A stretch of DNA of 64,000 bases from an uncultured Sutterella sp. Lineage in GTDB: Bacteria; Pseudomonadota; Gammaproteobacteria; Burkholderiales; Burkholderiaceae_F. Both the position numbers and the translations under genes were made by a program. The notes under the pieces are model-generated. The model saw only the letters and a program-made list of their open reading frames with translations. It was not told the origin of the DNA and did not search any database. Position 1 is the stretch's first letter. Every line of letters starts with the position of its first letter. Below, one piece after another: positions 17,029 to 25,606 of the stretch. Where the stretch lies: assembly GCA_905202595.1 (NCBI GenBank), contig CAJKSP010000001.1:1-64000 (forward strand), read 5' to 3'.

Positions 17029-17523
17029 CTAGCAACGATGCCCGGACGCCTCAGCAAATCGGCTGAGAATCGTTTCAATGACAGCACGATCCTTCATCTC
17101 ATATGCCCTCTTCCTAAGCTCGGCTAGCATCTCTGGCTCAGCTTCAGCGCTCTTTCTAGGCTCCTCTTCATAACAGAACCGCACGAAAAGATCGCCTTTA
17201 TTGGGCTCTTCGACCGTCATCACGAAAGCGCTGGCAGCACGTCCATTTGCAGCCGGGCATTCCGTACGGCAACCTTGACCCGGCAGAATAGTGACACGCT
17301 CGCGAAACCTATGAGAACCAAAAACTGTCTGACGCCAAAAAGAAATGGCACCTGTGGACTCATCAACTTCCTCGCCGGAAAGCATCTGAGAGGCCTCAAG
17401 TCCGTCAACGAAATGTTCTGGATGGCGAGCAAACTCAGTAATACCCTGAAGAAGGGCCTCGCGACTAATAGCCTCAGGATCCCCAGCCTGAGCCGCCCGA
17501 ATGATGTGTTCATGAAAACGCAT
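17029..17523 (-). CDS. DUF1857 / AtaL-like SRPBCC-fold protein
   Basis: A 164-residue protein whose central pattern fits the DUF1857 (AtaL-like) branch of the START/SRPBCC hydrophobic-ligand fold. Diagnostic pieces are LLQGITEFARHPEHFVDGL, RFRERVTILPGQ, FVMTVEEPNKGDLFVRFCYE and a C-terminal helix ELRKRAYEMKDRAVIETI. The ligand is unknown. ATG at 17523 gives the normal N-terminus. It lies 38 bases after aapM on the same strand, the place where the transporter ATPase gene would normally be. Co-transcription with the amino-acid transporter is likely; a functional link is not shown. Confidence 0.75.
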   Translation of the reverse strand: MRFHEHIIRAAQAGDPEAISREALLQGITEFARHPEHFVDGLEASQMLSGEEVDESTGAISFWRQTVFGSHRFRERVTILPGQGCRTECPAANGRAASAFVMTVEEPNKGDLFVRFCYEEEPRKSAEAEPEMLAELRKRAYEMKDRAVIETILSRFAEASGHRC

Positions 17524-17561
17524 GACTGTTGTTTCTTTTCCGAAAAGCAACGTTTATGCCA

Positions 17562-18659
17562 TTAACGAGCAGCGCTACTGCGCGTTTTACCGCCGCGCAA
17601 CCGCACCTCAAGCCACTGGCTGTAGCGAGAAATGATGAAGCTCGATACAAAATAAACCAACGCAATGAAGCAATAGCCTTCAACGAAGAAAGCTCGCCAT
17701 TGAGCATCACCAAGCGATAATTTGAGACTGCCAGTCAAATCGTACATGGACACTACTGTCACAAGCGACGTATCCATAAAGCAGGACAGCAAGCTGTTGA
17801 CAAAGGCAGGAATGATGGCAACCAGAGCCTGCGGCAAAATCACATATTGGTACGCCTGCCGCTGCGTCAAGCCAAGCGAGCGTGCCGCATCAAATTGTCC
17901 GCGAGGCACAGTTTGCAAACCACCGCGTACAGTTTCCGCCATGTAAGCGGCTTGAAAAAGCGCTATGCCGATCGCAACGCGCCAGAAGGCATCAGCATGT
18001 AGCCAGCTTGGCAGCAGCAACGGAAAAACAAAAGTCGCGACGAATAGCACCGTAATAAGCGGGACGCCACGCACGAGTTCAATATAACCGGTGCTGATTG
18101 CTGAAATAATTGGCAGCCGGCTACGCCGACCGATGGCCAGAAGAATGCCAATCGGCGAAGAGGCGGCCATACCAATGAGAGTCAGAATCACTGTCAGCGG
18201 GAGGCCTCCCCACATATCTGTGCCGACTTTCTCCATGCCCAAAACCCCGCCTCGCATGAAGACGAAAAACGCGGCTAGAACGACTACCCACGTAACAGTC
18301 ATCAGGCGACGGCGGCTACGAGAAGCCCAACAAACTGGCACAGCGGATGCAATGAGCATTGCCACAACAATGATGGTAGCGACTGCCGGACGCCATTGAT
18401 CTTCATAGGGATAGCGGCCGAAAAGGATGAGCCGCCACTTCTCAGTGACGAATCCCCAGCAAGCACCGGTTGCTTTGCGACATGCCGCCAAGTCATTCGT
18501 CCAGACAGCATGAATGACCGCCCAGCTAGCCAGCTTCCACAGCAAAAAAGCCAGTAGACAGGTTAGTGCCACACTCACAACAGTTGCTAGCGGCGAATAG
18601 AAAAAACGCTCTTTCAGCCAGCCCCAGACGCCGCCTAGAAAGGAATGGTCTCGATTCAT
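17562..18659 (-). CDS. aapM: Polar amino-acid ABC transporter permease, AapM type
   Basis: Inner-membrane permease of 365 aa. Its long N-terminal part with several hydrophobic segments is typical of AapM/BztC and unlike the ~220-aa HisM/GlnP permeases. The C-terminal half carries the permease family signature, with the EAA-loop sequence ARSLGLTQRQAYQYVILPQAL and a downstream IIPAFVNSLLSCFMDTSLV. It pairs with AapQ (15 bases upstream) to form the channel for general L-amino-acid uptake. No ATP-binding subunit follows. Confidence 0.9.
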   Translation of the reverse strand: MNRDHSFLGGVWGWLKERFFYSPLATVVSVALTCLLAFLLWKLASWAVIHAVWTNDLAACRKATGACWGFVTEKWRLILFGRYPYEDQWRPAVATIIVVAMLIASAVPVCWASRSRRRLMTVTWVVVLAAFFVFMRGGVLGMEKVGTDMWGGLPLTVILTLIGMAASSPIGILLAIGRRSRLPIISAISTGYIELVRGVPLITVLFVATFVFPLLLPSWLHADAFWRVAIGIALFQAAYMAETVRGGLQTVPRGQFDAARSLGLTQRQAYQYVILPQALVAIIPAFVNSLLSCFMDTSLVTVVSMYDLTGSLKLSLGDAQWRAFFVEGYCFIALVYFVSSFIISRYSQWLEVRLRGGKTRSSAAR

Positions 18660-18674
18660 GTTCGATGCCCCTTT

Positions 18675-19853
18675 TTACTGCGGCGCCATCATGATGCGCG
18701 CATTGAAGCGGTTCATAACCCAGGACGTCACAAGATTGACCACCAGATAAACCGACATGATGATGCAGATCACTTCAAGTGCCTGACCGGTGACATTCAT
18801 GGCTGTAGTGCCGATGTTGACCAAGTCGGAATACCCCACCATCACTGCAAGAGACGAGTTCTTCGTAAGGCTCATGTACTGACTGGCAAGCGGCGGCACG
18901 ATGAGGCGTAATGCCTGCGGGAAAATGACGTAACTCACTGCCTCACCTCGAGTCAAGCCGAGCGCTAACGCAGCATCCCATTGCGCACCGCGAACTGACT
19001 GTACGCCGGCTCGGACAATCTCAGCAATGGATGCGGAAGTGAAGAGCGTCAATCCTAGCCAAAGCGTCAAAAATTCCGGAGTGAGATGAAGCCCTCCCGA
19101 CATGGAGAAACGCGACTGAATAGGATGATTCCAGCCGCCAGCCGCACCGCAGATCACCCAAGCGACCAGAAAGATAAGGATGAAAGCCCCAAAGCCCGCG
19201 AATCCAGACACTAGAGATGTTGCCGTTCGGCAGAGACGCCGATAAAGCATATAGGCAACAACAGCCCCCACTGCCATCGAGCCAAGCACTGCGGCTACTC
19301 CCCATTGCGGCACCGCGAAAAGCAACCCCGATTTCGAAAGGTAGACCCAATTACCAAAATGCAGCGCCTGCCGAACACCAGGCAGGAGCTCTGTTACCGC
19401 TAGATAGAGTGCCAGCAACAACACTAGAAGGGGCACATTGCGGTAAGCCTCAACATGCGCAGCACCGAAAAAGCGAATGAGGGGATTCTTCGCTAAACGC
19501 ATGAGGCCGACAAGAATTCCTAGTACGGTTGAAGACAAAATGGCCCAAGCAGAAACCTTGAGCGTATTAAGCAAACCGACGAGGAACGCTTTCCAAAAGG
19601 GATCGCGACTGCCATATTCGATCATGCGATCGCTAATCTCAAAGCCCGCAGGATTTGACAGGAAGCCAAAACCGCTTCGGATGTGCTTGACCGCAAGATT
19701 TGACTCGACGTTCGTTGCAATGGCTGCAATGGCAATGGCAAGAACAAGTAACAACGCTGCTTGCAGCGTGTATTCCCGCCGCTTACGCACGCGCTCTCGC
19801 TCTTGCCATGCACGATCGCCAGGAATGATGCTAAAGCTATCTTTTGAAAACAT
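18675..19853 (-). CDS. aapQ: Polar amino-acid ABC transporter permease, AapQ type
   Basis: A 392-aa permease with about eight hydrophobic segments and the EAA loop DAALALGLTRGEAVSYVIFPQALRLIVPPL, followed by QYMSLTKNSSLAVMVGYSDLV, as in AapQ/BztB. ATG at 19853 (MFSKDSFSII) was chosen; upstream in-frame starts would run through the terminator-like hairpin at 19873-19899. It lies about 90 bases after aapJ and directly before aapM. Confidence 0.9.
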   Translation of the reverse strand: MFSKDSFSIIPGDRAWQERERVRKRREYTLQAALLLVLAIAIAAIATNVESNLAVKHIRSGFGFLSNPAGFEISDRMIEYGSRDPFWKAFLVGLLNTLKVSAWAILSSTVLGILVGLMRLAKNPLIRFFGAAHVEAYRNVPLLVLLLALYLAVTELLPGVRQALHFGNWVYLSKSGLLFAVPQWGVAAVLGSMAVGAVVAYMLYRRLCRTATSLVSGFAGFGAFILIFLVAWVICGAAGGWNHPIQSRFSMSGGLHLTPEFLTLWLGLTLFTSASIAEIVRAGVQSVRGAQWDAALALGLTRGEAVSYVIFPQALRLIVPPLASQYMSLTKNSSLAVMVGYSDLVNIGTTAMNVTGQALEVICIIMSVYLVVNLVTSWVMNRFNARIMMAPQ

Positions 19854-19869
19854 GCAGAAAACAAATGCC

Positions 19870-19899
19870 GAAAAGGCCCCAGACATCTGCTGGGGCCTT
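19870..19899 (-). terminator. Intra-operon terminator/attenuator between aapJ and aapQ
   Basis: Perfect 9-bp stem AAGGCCCCA (19873-19881) / TGGGGCCTT (19891-19899), with four consecutive T residues on the minus strand closing the right side. Such a hairpin after the binding-protein gene usually allows more binding protein than permease to be made. Confidence 0.7.
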
Positions 19900-19943
19900 G
19901 AAGAAGCAGTTGAGAAATCTCTCAACTGCACTTGATCAGTCGA

Positions 19944-20966
19944 TCAGCGGATAGGCATGGCGTACATGAGACCGCCGTCCGTCCAGAGCTTATTCATGCC
20001 GCGCGGCAGATTGATCGGAGAATTCGGACCAAAGTACTTTGTCCAGGATTCGCCGTAATTACCGACCTGCTTGATGATGCGATAAGACCAATCCTTATCC
20101 AAACCCAGCATGCGACCCATATCTTCACCGGTGCCAACAAGACGCATGACGTTAGGATCCGTAGAAGTCTTGCGCATTTCATCGACATTTGCCTGCGTCA
20201 CGCCAAGCTCCTCTGCCCCAAGGAAGGCATAGAAGGACCAACGCACGATTTCGAAGAATTCCCAATCTCCTCGACGAACAGCCGGACCGAGAGGTTCCTT
20301 CGTGATGGCCTCTGGCAGAATCTCATACTTGCTCGGATCCGGCGAGATAAGGCGCACGCCAGCCAAGTCGGACATGTCGGAAGTGTAAACATCGCAACGC
20401 CCAGAAATGAAAGCTCCCTGCGTCGCTTCCGTAGTATCAAAGACAACAGCGTTGTACTTCATCTTGTGGGAATTGAAGTAGTCCGCCGTAGTTTTTTCAG
20501 TCGTGGTGCCTGTCTGTACACAAACCGTAGCGCCATCAAGCTCTTTCAAACTTTTTACGCCCAAACTCTTCGGCACCATGAAGCCCTGTCCGTCGTAATA
20601 CGACACTGCTACAAAGACGTTGCCTTGACTCGCATCGCGCGTCATCGTCCACGTCGTATTGCGCGCCAACATATCAATTTCGCCGGAATTGAGAGCGGCC
20701 ATATGCTGCGTAGAGCTGAGCGGCACGTATTTCACTTTATCCGCATTGCCCAGAATGGCAGCCGCCACGCTGCGGCAGAGATTCACGTCAAGGCCTTCCC
20801 ACTTACCCTGACTGTTCGCACTGGAAAAACCCGGTGCAGAAGTGTTAACGCCGCAGACAAGCTGATCGCGAGCACGAATTTTGTCGAGCGTTTCGCCTGC
20901 AAATGCCTGCGTGCAAAGAACCGCAGCAGCAACTGCAGCAGCTACGGGAAGAAGTTTGTTGGTCAT
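19944..20966 (-). CDS. aapJ: Periplasmic amino-acid-binding protein AapJ
   Basis: A 340-aa exported solute-binding protein with an N-terminal signal peptide (hydrophobic core AAAVAAAVLC, likely cleavage after AFA at about residue 23). The mature part has LDKIRARDQLVCGVNTSAPGFS, GKWEGLDVNLCRSVAAAILG and GEIDMLARNTTWTMTRD, characteristic of the AapJ/BztA group for glutamate, glutamine and other polar amino acids. The ATG has AGGAG about 10 bases upstream. It heads the aapJQM transcript. Confidence 0.93.
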   Translation of the reverse strand: MTNKLLPVAAAVAAAVLCTQAFAGETLDKIRARDQLVCGVNTSAPGFSSANSQGKWEGLDVNLCRSVAAAILGNADKVKYVPLSSTQHMAALNSGEIDMLARNTTWTMTRDASQGNVFVAVSYYDGQGFMVPKSLGVKSLKELDGATVCVQTGTTTEKTTADYFNSHKMKYNAVVFDTTEATQGAFISGRCDVYTSDMSDLAGVRLISPDPSKYEILPEAITKEPLGPAVRRGDWEFFEIVRWSFYAFLGAEELGVTQANVDEMRKTSTDPNVMRLVGTGEDMGRMLGLDKDWSYRIIKQVGNYGESWTKYFGPNSPINLPRGMNKLWTDGGLMYAMPIR

Positions 20967-21380
20967 GATGGAAAACTCCTCGCTAGATCAAAACGTCCGG
21001 CCCTAAGCGCTTCTGTTAAGCGCATACCGTTCGTCAAGATTGCTTTTTGATTAAGCCAAGGACACCGGCGGGGTTCCGGTCCCAAGCTTGTCGTAGAAAG
21101 GCCGCTGCTTTTTGTTTTTGATGTACGCCGCCCGCTTATGAAAGCTTGCGTCGTCTGCGCGTGCACATGAAGGAGTGTATCGAAAAGCACGAAGGATTCT
21201 TCAGCTGATACGACGTTCAATTCCATTATTTGATTTGCGTTTTATCCAAAAACGTCGGTTAACAGTGCGACTATGGAATGTTTCAGGGGTCTGCAAATCT
21301 AAAATTTTTCTTACAAAATCAAACCTTTAAACAATCCTTATGATATAATTGAAGCTTGTGCTTCAATTATTGCGTTGCCT
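20967..21380. promoter_or_regulatory. Divergent control region of aapJ and paeA, with a palindrome over a TATAAT box
   Basis: 414 bases without a gene. Near the paeA start there is a consensus -10 TATAAT (21344-21349). It partly overlaps an inverted repeat with arms AATTGAAGC (21347-21355) and GCTTCAATT (21360-21368) separated by TTGT, which is well placed for a repressor. No good -35 is visible, suggesting activation or a weak promoter. On the aapJ side there is a small repeat GCGCTT / AAGCGC (21007-21023). Nothing else is recognisable. Confidence 0.55.
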
Positions 21381-22709
21381 ATGTCTTCATACCCTCAGGT
21401 TCTTGGTCTCTTCTGCCTCGTCATTGCAAGCGCCTTTTTTTCGTCAGCAGAAATTTCTCTTGCGGCCGCTTCCAAGGTGAGACTTCAGACTTTGAGCGAA
21501 GAGGGTGATCGGCGCGCATCGCTGGTACTGCAACTTCAAGAGCATCCTGGGCAATTTTTCTCAGCACTGCAAGTTTGCGTCAATGCTCTGGCCCTCTTAG
21601 GCGGCATTGTGGGAGACGCAGCGTTTTCGCCGATTTTTGAGTGGGGCTTTCAAACGCTCTTCCCCAATGCGAATCTCGGGAATGTTGCTTTCGTTCTCTC
21701 CTTTCTGATCTCTACTTCACTCTTCGTCCTTTTTTCCGACCTGCTACCCAAGCGGCTTGCTATTGCTCGACCTGAAGCTGTCGCCATGCGCGTAGCGCGC
21801 CCGATGATCTTTGTCATCAAGCTCCTGCGACCTATCGTCTTTGTGCTGGAGCGCTTCAGCGATGCATGCATTCGTTCGCTCGGCATGCCAACCAAACGTC
21901 AGGAAACCATCACCTCTGAAGATATCCTCGCGAGCATTGGAGCCGGCGCAGCTGCTGGCGTCATCGCCCCACAGGAAGAAGCAGTGATTCAAAACGTCTT
22001 CGATCTAGAAAGCCGCTTAGTGCCCTCGGCCATGACGCCGCGCGAGAACATCGTCTATTTCACCCTAGATGAGACTGAAGCGAGCATCCGCGCCAAGATT
22101 GCGACTGTTCCCTACAATCGTTTTCTTATTTGCGACAAAGACTTAGATCATGTCGTCGGTTTTGTCGACTCGAAGCATTTGTTGCGCCGCGTACTTGACG
22201 AAAAGCCCATCATCTTCCAAGAGCCTGATCTCGTTCAGCCCTGCCAATTCATTCCGGATTCACTTACGCTTTCCGAAGTGCTCGACGTGTTTCAGCGCAC
22301 TCATGCAGACTTCGCCGTGATTCTCAATGAGTATGCGCTCGTCGTCGGCATTATTACGATCAACGATGTCATGTCAACCGTCATGGGCGATCTCGTAACG
22401 ATGTCGGATGATGTTCAAATCATTCAGCGCGATGAAGACACCTGGCTTGTTGATGGCGCTACACCGATCGACGATCTCGAACACGCCTTGGAAATCGACG
22501 AGCTCCCTGAAGACTCAGCGTACGAAACCGTTGCTGGCTTCATGATGTACATGCTTCGCAAGATCCCGAAGCGAACCGACAAAGTTGTTTGCGCTGACTA
22601 TACGTTCGAAGTACTCGACGTCGACAATAACAAAATCGACCAAGTTCTCGTCACACGCAACCGCAAAAGCAAGTCCAAAGACAAAAATTCCACTGTTGCT
22701 TCAGCTTGA
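21381..22709 (+). CDS. paeA: CNNM/CBS-domain inner-membrane protein PaeA (YtfL)
   Basis: A 442-aa protein closely resembling E. coli YtfL/PaeA, implicated in export of cadaverine and putrescine. The N-terminal CNNM/DUF21 membrane domain (SAFFSSAEISLAAASKVRLQ, NALALLGGIVGDAAFSP, FSDLLPKRLAIARPEAVA) covers about residues 1-190. A CBS pair follows (SAMTPRENIVYF, FAVILNEYALVVGIITINDVMSTVMGDLV). The CorC/HlyC-type C-terminal domain (WLVDGATPIDDLEHALEID, GFMMYMLRKIPKRTD) ends the protein. ATG at 21381 is used; a TTG two codons earlier is possible. The Shine-Dalgarno is weak, and the leader is only about 25 bases if the TATAAT box is used. Confidence 0.9.
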   Translation: MSSYPQVLGLFCLVIASAFFSSAEISLAAASKVRLQTLSEEGDRRASLVLQLQEHPGQFFSALQVCVNALALLGGIVGDAAFSPIFEWGFQTLFPNANLGNVAFVLSFLISTSLFVLFSDLLPKRLAIARPEAVAMRVARPMIFVIKLLRPIVFVLERFSDACIRSLGMPTKRQETITSEDILASIGAGAAAGVIAPQEEAVIQNVFDLESRLVPSAMTPRENIVYFTLDETEASIRAKIATVPYNRFLICDKDLDHVVGFVDSKHLLRRVLDEKPIIFQEPDLVQPCQFIPDSLTLSEVLDVFQRTHADFAVILNEYALVVGIITINDVMSTVMGDLVTMSDDVQIIQRDEDTWLVDGATPIDDLEHALEIDELPEDSAYETVAGFMMYMLRKIPKRTDKVVCADYTFEVLDVDNNKIDQVLVTRNRKSKSKDKNSTVASA

Positions 22710-22729
22710 GGCGACCGCACGAATGCAAT

Positions 22730-22773
22730 AAAAAAACAAAGCCTGCAGGCCGATTCTGCCTGCAGGCTTTGTT
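22730..22773. terminator. Bidirectional terminator between paeA and topB
   Basis: Perfect 16-bp stem AACAAAGCCTGCAGGC (22735-22750) / GCCTGCAGGCTTTGTT (22758-22773) with a 7-base loop. A run of As precedes it, giving a strong T-run for the minus-strand topB transcript. Confidence 0.9.
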
Positions 22774-22784
22774 GCAACGAGAAA

Positions 22785-25415
22785 CTACGAATTTGTTTTT
22801 ACTGCTCGGCTCTTGGTTGCTGTCGCTGCCGTTTTCTTAGTTGCCGGCGACGCTTTCGCTGCAGTCCTTTTTCCCCTTGTCCGGCCGCTAGTCTTCACAA
22901 CCTCTGAACCTGCTCTCTCTGTTGTTGCATCGGCATTTTCTTCTTCCGACGCCTCTTTATTGCGCTCTTCAAATTTAAAGACAAGCGACTTCTTCTTGGT
23001 ATCGAAGACGAGATATGCCTTAAATTTCCTCCCTGTGCGCTTTGAAACGAAATCTGCAATCAATGGCGTCGCCCCCGTCTGCAAAACCGACTGGATTTCT
23101 TCACGCGTCACTTCGTGTTGCAGAATGCTACGCGCTACGCGGAAATCGCATTTCCTACCTTTGAGATAGCGCTCGCAGGCATAGGCATCCGGCATTTCGA
23201 GCACATTTCCGCCGCAAATCGGACAAGCCCCGACAACCGGAGCATTCTCTATTTCTTCAACTGCCGGTTCAGGCCGCTCTTCAAAGTCAAACTTCAGTCC
23301 CCATTGATGAGTTTCCGGGTCCTTCTCAAGAATGAGCTCGGACTCGAAGGGAAAACCTCTGCGACTCACAAAGCCGGTAAGCGGTCCCACTCTATGATTA
23401 GCCAGAAGCTCTTCCACTTCCTCAGGTTCGAACGCTCGCCCAGAAGGATGCTTCGGCAAAGAGAAATAGCAACCAGGCGTGGTACAAGCAAAACGCCGAT
23501 AGTTTTCCACAATCTCACCGCCACATTCCGGACACCTATTTTTAAAGTGAATGGGGTTAAGAATAGGAACGCTATCTCCTTCGTACTGCTTGGCCGAAGA
23601 GACGAGCTTTTCCGTCATGCTCCGGATTTCGGACATGAAATTTTCGCGCGAGGCCTTACCGCTTTCAATCAATGAAAGTTGATGCTCCCATTCAGCAGTG
23701 AGTTTGGGCTCCGTCAGTTCATCGAGCTTCAGGCCACGCACAAGTTGCATCAGCTGAAAGGCCTTTGCGTTTGGAATGAGTTCGCGGCCATCACGCCGAA
23801 GATATTTCTGCTCAATGAGACCTTCAATCGTCTGAGCCCGAGTTGCTGGCGTCCCCAAGCCCTTTTCAGCCATGGCATCTCTAAGTTCTCCGGTTTCAAG
23901 CTTTTTGCCTGCACTTTCCATCGCAGAAAGAAGCGTGGCATCAGTGAAGCGGGCTGGCGGACGGGTTGCATCTTCCGAAGCAACGACTTCAGCTACGGTT
24001 ACGCTCTCACCATCAGCCACAGGGACAAGCTCTCCTGATGCTTTCCCAACACGACCAGCAGGCTCAAGCCAGCCAGGGCTCACTAGAACGCGGCCTTCTG
24101 TAAGGAACTTTTCGCCTTCAATATCAGTCACTCTCGTGGTGACACGATATTCCGCTGCCGGATAGAAAACTGAAATAAAACGACGGACTACCAGGTCATA
24201 AATCTTCGCCTCAGGCTCCTGCAAATTCTTCGGAATTTCTCCTGTAGGAATGATGGCGAAATGATCGCTGATCTTGGCATTGTCAAAAATGCGCTTATCA
24301 CTCTTCACCCACTGCTCGTCAAGCACTGTGCCTGCGAATTTTTCATACGCAGGGATGGACTTGATGTGAGACAGCGTTTCCCGCACCGTCGGCTGGTAGT
24401 CCTCTGGAAGCGCTCGGGCATCCGTTCGCGGATAGGTAAGGACCTTGTGGCGTTCATACAGGCGCTGTGCCAGAGCAAGCGTCATCTTGGCAGGGAAGCC
24501 AAAACGACTATTAGCCTCACGCTGCAGACTAGTGAGATCAAACAGCGCCGGCGAAAGCGACGTGGCGTGCTTGGATGTTTCTGTAACGTTGCCTGACCGA
24601 CCCTGACACTTAGCTGCAATAGCTTCAGCTTCCGACGCATCCCAGATGCGTTCAGCTTTCAGCTCCGGTGCTGTTTCCTTGGTCTTTTTAAAGGTCGGAT
24701 CAAACCAAACGCCTTCATAACTTCCAGCTTCAGCTGTAAAGGTTGCATGCACCTCCCAATACCGCTTGGGTCGGAAATGACGTATTTCCTCCTCGCGCGA
24801 AACAACAATCGCAAGCGTAGGCGTCTGTACGCGACCCACTGTCGTCAGGAAAAAACCGCCATCTTTGGAATTGAAGGCTGTAAGCGCACGGGTGCCGTTG
24901 ATACCGACAAGCCAGTCAGCTTCAGAACGACTCCTTGCCGCCGCTTCTAGAGGCTTCATCTCTTCATCTGACCGAAGTGCCTGAAAAGCCTTCTGAATGG
25001 AGGCCTTCGTCATTGACTGGAGCCAGAGCCGACGAATAGGCTTTTTTGTACCCGTTGCCTGAATGATGTAGCGGAAGATAAGTTCACCCTCACGTCCGGC
25101 ATCACAGGCATTGATGATATCGGTCACATTTCGGGAGCGAATTTTACGAGACAGCTCGTTGAACTTAGTCTCCGAGCTCTTGATTGGCTGCAAATCGAAA
25201 TAAGGCGGGATAACGGGCAGATTGGCAAAGGACCAGCGTCCCCGCTTGACGTCGTATGCTTCTGGCGCTTTGATTTCCAGCAAATGTCCGACCGCGGACC
25301 CAATGATCATGCTGTCGTTCACCCAGAAGTTCCCGTCCCGAGTGAAGCCGCCGAGCGCACGGGCTATATCCGAGGCCACAGAGGGCTTTTCTGCGATGAC
25401 TAAGGTCTGGCCCAT
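22785..25415 (-). CDS. topB: DNA topoisomerase III (type IA)
   Basis: Type IA topoisomerase that passes single strands and decatenates DNA. It has the Toprim domain (VIAEKPSVASDIARALGG; acidic motif NACDAGREGELIF). The catalytic tyrosine is at residue 328 (LTYPRTDARALPEDY), the same place as in E. coli Top3. After the core come Toprim-C Zn-ribbon-like repeats with paired cysteines (RCPECGG, ACTTPGC, ACPICGGN). A Lys/Ala/Thr-rich basic tail of about 50 residues ends the protein. At 876 aa it is longer than E. coli Top3 (653), consistent with the Burkholderiales form found beside dprA. ATG at 25415 has GGGGAG 8 bases upstream. Confidence 0.92.
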   Translation of the reverse strand: MGQTLVIAEKPSVASDIARALGGFTRDGNFWVNDSMIIGSAVGHLLEIKAPEAYDVKRGRWSFANLPVIPPYFDLQPIKSSETKFNELSRKIRSRNVTDIINACDAGREGELIFRYIIQATGTKKPIRRLWLQSMTKASIQKAFQALRSDEEMKPLEAAARSRSEADWLVGINGTRALTAFNSKDGGFFLTTVGRVQTPTLAIVVSREEEIRHFRPKRYWEVHATFTAEAGSYEGVWFDPTFKKTKETAPELKAERIWDASEAEAIAAKCQGRSGNVTETSKHATSLSPALFDLTSLQREANSRFGFPAKMTLALAQRLYERHKVLTYPRTDARALPEDYQPTVRETLSHIKSIPAYEKFAGTVLDEQWVKSDKRIFDNAKISDHFAIIPTGEIPKNLQEPEAKIYDLVVRRFISVFYPAAEYRVTTRVTDIEGEKFLTEGRVLVSPGWLEPAGRVGKASGELVPVADGESVTVAEVVASEDATRPPARFTDATLLSAMESAGKKLETGELRDAMAEKGLGTPATRAQTIEGLIEQKYLRRDGRELIPNAKAFQLMQLVRGLKLDELTEPKLTAEWEHQLSLIESGKASRENFMSEIRSMTEKLVSSAKQYEGDSVPILNPIHFKNRCPECGGEIVENYRRFACTTPGCYFSLPKHPSGRAFEPEEVEELLANHRVGPLTGFVSRRGFPFESELILEKDPETHQWGLKFDFEERPEPAVEEIENAPVVGACPICGGNVLEMPDAYACERYLKGRKCDFRVARSILQHEVTREEIQSVLQTGATPLIADFVSKRTGRKFKAYLVFDTKKKSLVFKFEERNKEASEEENADATTERAGSEVVKTSGRTRGKRTAAKASPATKKTAATATKSRAVKTNS

Positions 25416-25606
25416 TGAATGGCTCCCCATAAATTCAGTGGCTTGCGCCCATTCCTGCGCATATCCAAGCGCGGCCGCGGCGCGGTTTGTTCTTCTTCCA
25501 AATCAGATATACGCCGAAGGTCTACCTTACAGGACATACCGGCGTCAATCGGCGGGCATTATAGGAAACGACGCGCCGACTCACAGATAGGTTGAAGCGA
25601 AGCATT

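Noticed and set aside
19932..21050. 372-codon plus-strand open frame over aapJ
   Set aside because: aapJ on the minus strand has a signal peptide, family motifs and a ribosome-binding site; the opposite frame is a codon-bias shadow.
23115..23675. 186-codon plus-strand frame inside topB
   Set aside because: It is antisense to conserved zinc-ribbon repeats of topoisomerase III.
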